Below, one piece after another: positions 1 to 6,817 of a stretch of 64,000 nt of DNA. The notes under the pieces were generated by a model. That model had not been told where the DNA came from. It saw only the letters and a program-made list of their open reading frames with translations, and ran no database searches. The position numbers were made by a program, and so were the translations under genes. The stretch comes from Weissella tructae (lineage in GTDB: Bacteria > Bacillota > Bacilli > Lactobacillales > Lactobacillaceae), in assembly GCF_000732905.1 (NCBI RefSeq), contig NZ_CP007588.1, forward strand, positions 806,001 through 870,000, given 5' to 3'. Position 1 is the first letter of the stretch, and the number at the start of each line of letters is the position of its first letter.

Positions 1-75
1 ACCATGTCAATCGCAAAAGCGAGTCGCGGACTTTACCGCCGGTCGGGAATTGCACCCTGCCCTGAAGAAATATTA
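1..75 (-). promoter_or_regulatory. FMN riboswitch (RFN element), cut by window edge
   Basis: Read on the minus strand, the sequence shows the conserved RFN blocks in order: CTTCAGGGCAGGGTG, then AATTCCCGACCGGCGGT, then AGTCCGCGA. This is the 5' two-thirds of the FMN-binding aptamer, and the 3' part and controlled gene lie to the left of position 1. Riboswitches of this class control riboflavin synthesis or uptake genes (ribU or rib operons in lactic acid bacteria). Which gene is controlled cannot be seen here. Confidence 0.95.
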
Positions 76-97
76 AATTATTTTAATTCACTTACAT

Positions 98-126
98 ATA
101 GTAAGTTAAAACGCAACCAATGTCAA
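98..126 (-). promoter_or_regulatory. Promoter of the FMN riboswitch transcript
   Basis: On the minus strand a consensus -35 box TTGACA (121-126) is followed after exactly 17 bases by TACTAT (98-103), about 20 bases before the riboswitch starts. The -35 box begins only four bases after the rluB stop codon, so no terminator fits between the two transcription units. Confidence 0.85.
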
Positions 127-129
127 GTT

Positions 130-900
130 TTATAGACGCCCACCTGACTTACGGAATTGTTGACCTGACTTCAAGTTTTGCACTTCTTCGTAACGCAAGT
201 CACGGTATTCACCTGGCACCAAACCAGTCAAATCAAGCATTCCGTAACGTTCACGTGTCAACTTCACAACTGGGTGTCCAACAGCCTTCATCATTTCCTT
301 AACTTGGTGGTAACGACCTTCATGAATCGTTAGACGAACCATGGCCACTTGCTTACGGTGGTCAGTTGAAATGATTTCTGCCTTAGCTGGCGCCGCATGG
401 TATGTCACGTGACGATTCTTTTCAACCGTACGTACCGTAACTCCTTGACGCAAAGTCTTTAGCGCTTCGTTTGTTGGGATTCCCTTAACCTTCGCAACAT
501 AAACCTTGTCGATGTTGTACTTAGGGTGCATCAACTTGTTAGCCAATTCACCGTCATTTGTCATCAACAAGACCCCTGTTGTGTCGTAGTCAAGACGTCC
601 AACTGGGTAAACACGTTCACGAACATCCTTTAGAACGTCCATAACTGTGTCACGTTCCTTATCGTCAGATGTCGTTGTCACCACACCACGTGGCTTGTTC
701 AATAGGTAATAAACCTTCTTTTCTGATCCTTCAAGTGGTGCACCATTAACTTGAATCTTGTCACTTGGTTCAACCTTTGTACCAAGTTCAGTCACGATCT
801 TACCGTTAACACTAACACTTCCTTCAGCGATCAACTTTTCTGAGGCGCGTCGTGACGCAACCCCGGCTTGCGCCATCACTTTTTGTAGTCGTTCAGCCAT
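130..900 (-). CDS. rluB: 23S rRNA pseudouridine synthase, RluB family
   Basis: Converts a specific uridine of 23S rRNA (helix 89 region in the family) to pseudouridine. The 256-residue protein has an N-terminal S4 RNA-binding domain (MAERLQKVMAQAGVASRRAS) and the catalytic block GRLDYDTTGVLLMTNDGEL, whose Asp is the family nucleophile. The ATG at 900 is chosen over the upstream one at 930 because GGAG lies six bases before it and the S4 domain starts there. It overlaps the end of scpB by eight bases, the usual scpA-scpB-rluB arrangement of Firmicutes, so the three are probably translated from one mRNA. RsuA/RluE relatives are possible but the context favours RluB. Confidence 0.93.
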   Translation of the reverse strand: MAERLQKVMAQAGVASRRASEKLIAEGSVSVNGKIVTELGTKVEPSDKIQVNGAPLEGSEKKVYYLLNKPRGVVTTTSDDKERDTVMDVLKDVRERVYPVGRLDYDTTGVLLMTNDGELANKLMHPKYNIDKVYVAKVKGIPTNEALKTLRQGVTVRTVEKNRHVTYHAAPAKAEIISTDHRKQVAMVRLTIHEGRYHQVKEMMKAVGHPVVKLTRERYGMLDLTGLVPGEYRDLRYEEVQNLKSGQQFRKSGGRL

Positions 901-1504
901 TGTATTCTCCATCTTCTTCTGCTGTCTCATTTAAAACATCTTCGTTCATTAATGGGACGGTTGTATTTTCTACTGTTTTCAATGCTTCTAATAGGTCAAT
1001 TTCACCTAGTGGTGGCAAATCGGTCAATTGATTCAAACCAAAATAGTTTAAGAAATAATCCGTTGTGCCATAAAGATTTGGTCGGCCAATTTCTTTTGAA
1101 CGACCTTTAATCTCCACCAAGTTACGCAACATTAATTTTTGTAGGGTTGCTTGTGATTGGACCCGACGGATTTCATCAATTCCAATTCGGGTAATTGGTT
1201 GCTTATATGCCACAATGGCCAAAACTTCCAATGATGCCTGTGATAATGACGTAGTCAACGGCACGGTAAAGTAGCGGCGCACTGTATCAGCTAACTCTAC
1301 TTTCGTCACCAATTGATAGCGATCATCGGTTTGTAATAAATCTAAGCTTGAATGTTCATCAGCGACGTAATGTTCAGCTAAATCATCAAGGATTTGCGCG
1401 ATTGCTGAGAAAGAGAAACCAGTAATGGCACTCATTTCTGCAACACTTACACCTTCATCCCCGGCCACAAATAAAATGGCTTCAATTTGTTGTCGATTCG
1501 TCAT
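893..1504 (-). CDS. scpB: Segregation and condensation protein B
   Basis: ScpB is the winged-helix partner of ScpA in the Smc condensin complex that compacts and separates the chromosome. The 203-residue protein starts with the family signature (IEAILFVAGDEGVSV), contains the conserved core with LEVLAIVAYKQPITR followed by EIRRVQS, and has GRPNLYGTTDYFLNYFGL near the C-terminal part. The ATG at 1504 lies inside the end of scpA (23-base overlap) with AAGGAAAG about nine bases upstream, indicating translational coupling. Length and motifs are normal for the family and the acidic tail (residues 185-203) is variable among relatives. Confidence 0.96.
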   Translation of the reverse strand: MTNRQQIEAILFVAGDEGVSVAEMSAITGFSFSAIAQILDDLAEHYVADEHSSLDLLQTDDRYQLVTKVELADTVRRYFTVPLTTSLSQASLEVLAIVAYKQPITRIGIDEIRRVQSQATLQKLMLRNLVEIKGRSKEIGRPNLYGTTDYFLNYFGLNQLTDLPPLGEIDLLEALKTVENTTVPLMNEDVLNETAEEDGEYNG

Positions 1505-2288
1505 CTGCTAACTTTCCTTCTTCTTTAAATGTGTACGGTTCCGTTCCTGCTGAAAAGGTAATCGTGCCAAATTCTTCTACCTGTGCGACTAATAGATGTT
1601 GGTGACGAACCAATTCTAATAAACCAAGAAAGGTTGTCACAATTTTATCACGACTATCATGTGTCGCAAACAAAGTATCAAACGTAACCGTTCTTTCTTC
1701 CATTACCCGTTGCATCAATAGGTTCATCTGTTGACGAACAGACCATGTTTCCCCACGCATTGTGCGTGTTTGCCCACGTTGTTCAGTCACCGTCCGCTTT
1801 TGCAATAAGCGTTTAAAGGCTGCTTGCAAATCATCTAATTCCAAACCGACAGGTAGCGGTTCCGCGTCAATATCAAACGGCACGTCCATAGCGGCACGCG
1901 AAAATTGTTGTTGTCGCGTACCTTCTAGCTCACGTAAGTCTTCAGCGGCTTCTTGATATTGTTGGTATTCCAACAATTGCTGCATCAGTTCTTCACGTGG
2001 ATCCCCTTGTTCAATTAAGGCATCCATTTCCATATCTGACTCAAAAATTTCAGGTTGTGGTAATAGATAACTCGCCTTAATTGACATCAATGTCGCAGCC
2101 ATGACCAAAAAGTCACCACCAACATCTAAATTATGGGCTTCTGCATTATGTAGAAACTCTAAATATTGCTGTGTGATATCCACAATCGGAATATCAAAGA
2201 TATCCATCTCATTAATCTTAATCAGATGTAGCAATAAATCGAGCGGGCCATCAAAATCTTCCACATGATAGGTTAATACTTCATCCAT
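1482..2288 (-). CDS. scpA: Segregation and condensation protein A (kleisin)
   Basis: ScpA bridges the Smc heads and binds ScpB in the bacterial condensin. The N-terminal signature DFDGPLDLLLHLI binds the Smc neck and the C-terminal winged helix (residues about 190-250) closes the ring. I place the start at the ATG at 2288, where it overlaps the stop of the upstream gene (2281), rather than the GTG nine bases earlier. Neither has a strong Shine-Dalgarno sequence, so translation probably depends on coupling to ribT. Length (268 residues) is slightly above typical. Confidence 0.94.
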   Translation of the reverse strand: MDEVLTYHVEDFDGPLDLLLHLIKINEMDIFDIPIVDITQQYLEFLHNAEAHNLDVGGDFLVMAATLMSIKASYLLPQPEIFESDMEMDALIEQGDPREELMQQLLEYQQYQEAAEDLRELEGTRQQQFSRAAMDVPFDIDAEPLPVGLELDDLQAAFKRLLQKRTVTEQRGQTRTMRGETWSVRQQMNLLMQRVMEERTVTFDTLFATHDSRDKIVTTFLGLLELVRHQHLLVAQVEEFGTITFSAGTEPYTFKEEGKLADDESTTN

Positions 2289-2655
2289 GCGTTTCACGCT
2301 GCCATTTCGTAATTAATCGTTGTGTTCGGAATGTGCCCAAAATCACTTGATCATGATACGTTTGTTGTAACGCATCAAAAATTTCAATCATATGTTTACG
2401 ACGTGCTTTTTTAGGCACATCAGCCCCAAAAGCGAGTAAACAAACCACCACATTACCATACGCGAATTCAATGCCAACAATCGCTGAAAAATGATTCGTA
2501 TCATTGTTGCGCCACAATAACAATTGACGTTCTTGTGGGTTCGCTTCATACCAGGCAAATTCACGTTGTGCATGTTCAAACTTTCGAAAACGTGGCAAAT
2601 AAGACAAAAGTCCAATCGCAATTTTTTCTTGATCTTTTTTGACTACATTAAACAT
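2281..2655 (-). CDS. ribT: RibT-like GNAT-type protein
   Basis: A 124-residue protein resembling RibT, the small GNAT-fold protein found with riboflavin genes in Bacillus and between xerD and scpA in lactobacilli. The opening KKDQEKIAIGLLSYLP matches the family N-terminus. The core is a compact alpha/beta pattern with no membrane segment. AAGGAGG sits seven bases before the ATG at 2655. The true substrate of RibT is not settled, so acetyltransferase activity is only suggested by fold. Its position near a riboflavin riboswitch at 1-75 is suggestive but the two are on separate transcripts. Confidence 0.75.
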   Translation of the reverse strand: MFNVVKKDQEKIAIGLLSYLPRFRKFEHAQREFAWYEANPQERQLLLWRNNDTNHFSAIVGIEFAYGNVVVCLLAFGADVPKKARRKHMIEIFDALQQTYHDQVILGTFRTQRLITKWQRETHG

Positions 2656-2675
2656 CCCGTTTCCTCCTTGTTTGA

Positions 2676-3581
2676 TTATGCCCGTGGATGGCTTTTATTA
2701 TAAACTTGCGTCATCCGTTCATCGGTCAAATGCGTATAGATTTGCGTCGTTGAAATATCCGCATGCCCCAACAGCTCCTGTACGATTCGCAAATCCGCAC
2801 CATTATGCAAAATATGCGTCGCAAACGAATGACGCAAGGTATGAGGTGATACATCTTTTTCAATTTTCGCGTCTTTAACCCATTGTTTAATCGACTTCCA
2901 AACACCTTGGCGCGTTAATTGACGCCCATGCGCATTCAGGAAAACAATTTTCGTATCTTGTTGCTTTCCTTGATGCGGACGGCCTTCATTGATATAACGA
3001 ATCAACCATTCTGAGGCGATATCACCAATCGGCAATAAACGTTCTTTATCACCCTTCCCCAGGATTTTGATTAAGCCTAGGTCGAGATGTAAATCGTCTA
3101 ACTTCAAATTAACCACTTCGCTAACCCGTAAGCCAGTCGCATACATCACTTCTAGCATCGTGCGATTACGTAAACCTAAAACAGTTGTGGTATCTTGTGA
3201 ATCCAGCAAGGCATCAACCTCATCAATCGTTAAGACAGCTGGTACATGATACGCTTTTTTAGGGGGATCAACATGGTCCATTGGACTAGCCGCTACCCAA
3301 CCAGACTCTGACGCAAATTGAAAGAATTTACGTAGCGTTGAATGCATATGGATAATCGAATTACGTGATTTCCCCTCATCATCTAGAACTTTTAAAAAGT
3401 TCAGAATGACAAAACGATCCACGGCCATTAAATCCAGCTTCTGCTTTTGCAGATAACCCATAAAACGGACTAAGTCTTGTTGATACGAAATTTTAGTATT
3501 TTGCGATAGACCGCGTTCAACCGTCAAGTAGTGTAGATAATCCATGAGTTGATCTTGAAATGGTCCGACATCAATTTTCAT
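2676..3581 (-). CDS. xerD: Site-specific tyrosine recombinase XerD
   Basis: XerD with XerC resolves chromosome dimers at dif. The 301-residue protein has the N-terminal SAM-like DNA-binding domain (about residues 5-90) and the catalytic domain with the complete active-site set: Arg152 (ATGLRVSEV), Lys176, His247 and Arg250 (HTLRHSFATH), His273 (LLGHADIST) and the nucleophile Tyr282. AAAGGAG is ten bases before the ATG. It follows cvfB by 20 bases and precedes the ribT-scpA-scpB-rluB genes, so it is the second gene of a chromosome-maintenance operon. No integrase-like neighbours or att sites are present, arguing against a mobile element origin. Confidence 0.95.
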   Translation of the reverse strand: MKIDVGPFQDQLMDYLHYLTVERGLSQNTKISYQQDLVRFMGYLQKQKLDLMAVDRFVILNFLKVLDDEGKSRNSIIHMHSTLRKFFQFASESGWVAASPMDHVDPPKKAYHVPAVLTIDEVDALLDSQDTTTVLGLRNRTMLEVMYATGLRVSEVVNLKLDDLHLDLGLIKILGKGDKERLLPIGDIASEWLIRYINEGRPHQGKQQDTKIVFLNAHGRQLTRQGVWKSIKQWVKDAKIEKDVSPHTLRHSFATHILHNGADLRIVQELLGHADISTTQIYTHLTDERMTQVYNKSHPRA

Positions 3582-3601
3582 GAATGCTACACTCCTTTTT
3601 A

Positions 3602-4474
3602 TTAGTCTTCAGCTGATTCTACCAAGTGTAGTCCATCTTCATCTTGTGTTAGCTTACGTTGCTTGTACAAGGTACCAACCGCACGCTTAAATTGTGACTT
3701 AGACATACCAAAGTAACGTGAAATAGCCTTTGGTTCTGACTTATCGTTAAATGGCAATGTCTTAGTTGCTGAACGTTCCAACAAAGTCAAAATCATTTGC
3801 GCATCTTCGCCCAAAGCTTCCAAGTTACGTGGACGCATTGACAAGTTCAAGTTACCGTCTTCACGAACACCGATGACACGTACGTCCACTTCTTCACCAA
3901 GACGTGGTTCGCGATTACGTTCACTTGGGTGAATGAATCCTAATTGGTAATGTTCTGTGATAACCAACGTTCCAACCATCTTCAAACGGTAAACCGTTGC
4001 CTTAACGTTTTGGTTACGCATAAATGGCTTAGCAGGCACACGAATGGCTTGCATCACTTCTCCAGAACCCAGTTCCGCCCATAGACGGTCCTTCTTATCA
4101 ATACGTAGTGTCACCATCAACTTATCACCACGTTGTGGCCATAGTTCTTTGATTGTTGGTAATTCATCTAATGACACCGCCAAATCCTTGTTCGGCAAAC
4201 CAATATCAACGAACACACCCAAATCACGACGGATATCTGTAACCGTTCCCCAGGCATAGTGCCCTAGACGGACATCAGGAATGTTCTTTGTAATTTGTAA
4301 TTGGTGGCGGTCGTTTTCATAAGCAAAACCGCTGACCTTTCCACCAATGTTCAATGGCTTTTCTAATTCACGCTTATCAATGGCATATGTCACACCATCA
4401 ACTTGGGCAAAGTAATCCAATTCATTTTCGTCTGTAACCGTTGCTGTGATAATTTCACCAACTGTATGGGCCAT
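3602..4474 (-). CDS. cvfB: CvfB-family S1 RNA-binding protein
   Basis: A 290-residue protein of the CvfB/YitL family, named for a virulence regulator in Staphylococcus and thought to act on RNA. It carries S1-type OB domains (clearest at about 70-140, DVRLGHYAWGTVTDIRRD and VFVDIGLPNKDLAV, and again at 150-210) followed by a C-terminal winged helix (KAISRYFGMSKSQFKRAVGT). A strong AAGGAGG is seven bases upstream of the ATG. It is the first gene of the leftward operon ending with rluB. The 85 bases upstream contain a small GGCGT/ACGCC palindrome (4492-4504) of unknown meaning. Confidence 0.92.
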   Translation of the reverse strand: MAHTVGEIITATVTDENELDYFAQVDGVTYAIDKRELEKPLNIGGKVSGFAYENDRHQLQITKNIPDVRLGHYAWGTVTDIRRDLGVFVDIGLPNKDLAVSLDELPTIKELWPQRGDKLMVTLRIDKKDRLWAELGSGEVMQAIRVPAKPFMRNQNVKATVYRLKMVGTLVITEHYQLGFIHPSERNREPRLGEEVDVRVIGVREDGNLNLSMRPRNLEALGEDAQMILTLLERSATKTLPFNDKSEPKAISRYFGMSKSQFKRAVGTLYKQRKLTQDEDGLHLVESAED

Positions 4475-4593
4475 GGGGGGTTCCTCCTTGTGGGCGTATT
4501 ACGCCTACGAACTAAGTTTCAATTAGTTCTAGTTTAACAGATTTTCACATGCTATTGGGATTTATCTATCAACCTATCCTGGAAATTTACATA

Positions 4594-4622
4594 TTCTTTT
4601 ATGTTCCTGAACATGCTAAAAT
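4594..4622 (+). promoter_or_regulatory. Extended -10 promoter of the 182-residue protein gene
   Basis: TGC followed by TAAAAT (4614-4622) forms an extended -10 element. The -35 position 17 bases upstream reads TTCTTT and is weak. Transcription would start about 30 bases before the AAAGGAG ribosome-binding site of the gene at 4660. Confidence 0.6.
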
Positions 4623-4659
4623 AATCAGCATACACATACGTCAAAAGGAGATTTTAATT

Positions 4660-5208
4660 ATGCATGCAGTTGCAATGGAACCCCAAGTCCTAATCGACAT
4701 TCTAGTTGGTGCCAAGAAAGGTGTTATTTACAACTTCACGACTGAACACCGTGGTGATTTGTTGGTCACATCATACGCTTTGAAGGAAGCTGGATTGCCA
4801 TCAAGCATGGCTGGAGCAGTTGTCCAACTTGAAGAAATCGAAGAAACAGAAGATGGCTACATCTGGAAGTTCAACCCAGAAGTCACATTGATCCGTCCTT
4901 TCAAGGTTCGCGGAACAATGGAAATGTTCGACATCGAAGATGACCTAATCAAGCCAGAACCAACAAACTGGTTTAACATCGAACAAGAAAACGCTGGACA
5001 TGAAAAGATTAACGCTTGGATCGAAAGCTACCTAGCTGACCATCCTGAAATCGACTACATTCCTCGTGCAGACATTCCTGATGAAATTGCTGATTTGGCA
5101 TCATCATTTGATGACTGGCGTGAAACATACCTAAAGATGATTTACGCACCAACTAAGGATCAAAAGAAGGAATTCCGCCAAAAGCGTTACGACGTTGAAG
5201 CAAAGTAA
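4660..5208 (+). CDS. Unrecognised 182-residue cytosolic protein
   Basis: I do not recognise a family. The protein is acidic, has no signal peptide or membrane segment, and seems to have a beta-rich N-terminal half (residues 1-100, with VIYNFTTEHRGDLLVTSYAL) and a helical C-terminal part (110-182) ending in a lysine-rich stretch. The start at 4660 is fixed by AAAGGAG nine bases upstream, and the longer reading frame from 4549 lacks such a site. The codon choice (AAG, TTC, GAC, CCA dominant) resembles that of the ribosomal and chaperone genes in this window, suggesting strong expression. It stands alone between its own promoter and a terminator, facing the glp operon. Confidence 0.8.
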   Translation: MHAVAMEPQVLIDILVGAKKGVIYNFTTEHRGDLLVTSYALKEAGLPSSMAGAVVQLEEIEETEDGYIWKFNPEVTLIRPFKVRGTMEMFDIEDDLIKPEPTNWFNIEQENAGHEKINAWIESYLADHPEIDYIPRADIPDEIADLASSFDDWRETYLKMIYAPTKDQKKEFRQKRYDVEAK

Positions 5209-5225
5209 TTCCCACTTAAATACAG

Positions 5226-5275
5226 AAAAATGGTAGTGAACTCAGCCTTACCGGCGCAAGTTCACTACCATTTTT
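5226..5275. terminator. Bidirectional terminator between convergent genes
   Basis: A 17-base-pair stem (5226-5242 with 5259-5275, AATGGTAGTGAACT paired with its complement) is bordered by A and T runs, so it can end transcription of the plus-strand gene and of the glp operon from the other side. Confidence 0.92.
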
Positions 5276-5312
5276 TTATTTATACCCTGCTATTCGTTAC
5301 GGGATTGTGAGG

Positions 5313-6026
5313 TTATTCCCCATCAATAACGTCATCAGTACTCAAGATATACTTGTCAATCAAGACTGCAATTCCTGCACCCACAAATGGCGCTGTTAGG
5401 TATACCCATAGTGATGATAATGCCAAACCACCCGCAAACATCGCTGGGAACAATGAACGAACTGGGTTCATTGAGGCTCCTGTCAAATTACCACCAACCA
5501 TCACTAAGATGAAGATGGTAAATCCAACAACCAAGGCCCCTTGGGCACCATTAACACCAAGCTTCTTATTGTTCAAAACAAGCACAACAACCAACAAGAT
5601 TGTTGTCAAAACAACTTCTGTTAGGAACGCCATCCCAACACTCAAATTAGGGAATACAGTCGCATTCAGATTGTTTACCGCGACTCCTGCCTCCCAGCTT
5701 TGACCAGTTTGGTGCAAAACTGACTTGTAAGTCAAAACGACCAACAATTCACCCAACAAACCTCCAACTAATTGCGCACCAACATATTGTCCAGCTTCTT
5801 TACCAGACATACGTTTCGTCAAAAACATGGTCAGTGTTACAGCTGGATTAAAGTGAGCACCAGACAAAGGTCCAAAGGTATAAACTAAGACCGCCAGAGC
5901 TAATCCCCAACCCATGGCTGGACCAAGCAAGTCAGTATATGGCCCACCAAAGATAACCAAACCTGTTCCTAAGTAGATTAGTAACGCTGTTCCTGCGGCT
6001 TCCCCAAACAATTTCAATCGCATCAT
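5313..6026 (-). CDS. glpF: Glycerol facilitator / aquaglyceroporin
   Basis: A six-helix MIP channel of 237 residues for glycerol entry. The first pore motif is the normal HFNPAV (Asn60-Ala62), but the second is SMNPVR (187-190), with Val replacing the usual Ala, while the filter Arg190 remains. The frame starts ATGATG overlapping the stop of the isomerase gene. With AGGGAG just upstream, the second ATG (6023) has the better spacing, so the first Met is uncertain. As last gene of the glpK-glpO-tpi-glpF set its role in glycerol uptake is well supported. Water or lactic acid permeation, known for some lactobacillar homologues, remains possible. Confidence 0.92.
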   Translation of the reverse strand: MMRLKLFGEAAGTALLIYLGTGLVIFGGPYTDLLGPAMGWGLALAVLVYTFGPLSGAHFNPAVTLTMFLTKRMSGKEAGQYVGAQLVGGLLGELLVVLTYKSVLHQTGQSWEAGVAVNNLNATVFPNLSVGMAFLTEVVLTTILLVVVLVLNNKKLGVNGAQGALVVGFTIFILVMVGGNLTGASMNPVRSLFPAMFAGGLALSSLWVYLTAPFVGAGIAVLIDKYILSTDDVIDGE

Positions 6027-6811
6027 AGACTCCCTTTCTGCGCAGTACTTGTGACTGCATCATCAATCATGTGTAAGAAATCAGCCGGTTCTAATGACGC
6101 ACGGCCAATCAATAAGCCATCAATATTCGGTTGTTGCATAATTTCAGCCGCATTCGCTGGTGTTACTGATCCTCCGTATTGAATACGAATCTTATCCGCC
6201 ACTTCTTGCGTAAACAAGATGGCTAATGAGGCACGAATCACCTTCGCCGCATGTTCAATAACATCCATCGTTGGCGCTTCACTAGCCCCAATTGCCCAAG
6301 CTGGTTCATACGCAATCACAATTTTGTCTGCTTGCTTACGATCAATCCCCGCTAACGCAACCGCAATTTCCGTCAATGGTGGCATTTCAATATCATCCGG
6401 ATTGTAACGTGTAGTATCTTCCGCAATCGCAATAATTGGCGTTAGTCCATTCCGCAAAGCAGCGGCTACTTTTAAGCCGACCGTTCCGTTGGTTTCTTTA
6501 AACATCTTACGACGTTCATAATGACCTACAATCGCGCCATTCACTCCAATATCAGCCAAGGCAGCTGGAGACGTTTCACCCGTATATGAACCTTCATCCG
6601 CCCAGTGAATATTTTCGGAGAAGATTTGTAGTGGTTCTTCAACTTGATCCGCGTAGATGACCATTTCATGTAAGAAGATATCTTGTGCCGCAATCCCAAC
6701 TTCTACAACGTTAGGTTCTGGTAATTTACCTTCAATGGCACGTAGAAAATGATGCACTTCCGCAGCCTTTTTATTTGTCTTCCAATTCCCAACAATAAAC
6801 GGTACTCTCAT
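6023..6811 (-). CDS. Divergent triosephosphate isomerase paralogue
   Basis: A 262-residue TIM-barrel protein of the triosephosphate isomerase family. The catalytic residues are present: Asn9 and Lys11 (GNWKTN), His97 (VGHYERR), Glu169 (AYEPAWAIG) and the phosphate loop YGGSV (212-216). It differs from housekeeping enzymes: Tyr98 replaces the Ser of GHSERR, loop 6 reads ASEAP, the phosphate-binding GG is GR (LIGRASL, 236-237), and the CVGE block is AIAED. It lies between glpO and glpF in the glycerol operon, where DHAP conversion to glyceraldehyde 3-phosphate makes sense. Close TIM relatives that isomerise erythrulose phosphates are the main alternative. The normal tpiA is presumably elsewhere. 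Confidence 0.88.
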   Translation of the reverse strand: MRVPFIVGNWKTNKKAAEVHHFLRAIEGKLPEPNVVEVGIAAQDIFLHEMVIYADQVEEPLQIFSENIHWADEGSYTGETSPAALADIGVNGAIVGHYERRKMFKETNGTVGLKVAAALRNGLTPIIAIAEDTTRYNPDDIEMPPLTEIAVALAGIDRKQADKIVIAYEPAWAIGASEAPTMDVIEHAAKVIRASLAILFTQEVADKIRIQYGGSVTPANAAEIMQQPNIDGLLIGRASLEPADFLHMIDDAVTSTAQKGSL

Positions 6812-6817
6812 ATCACT

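Noticed and set aside
2676-3581. XerD-like gene as integrase of a mobile element
   Set aside because: All neighbours are chromosomal housekeeping genes and the length and motifs are of standard XerD.
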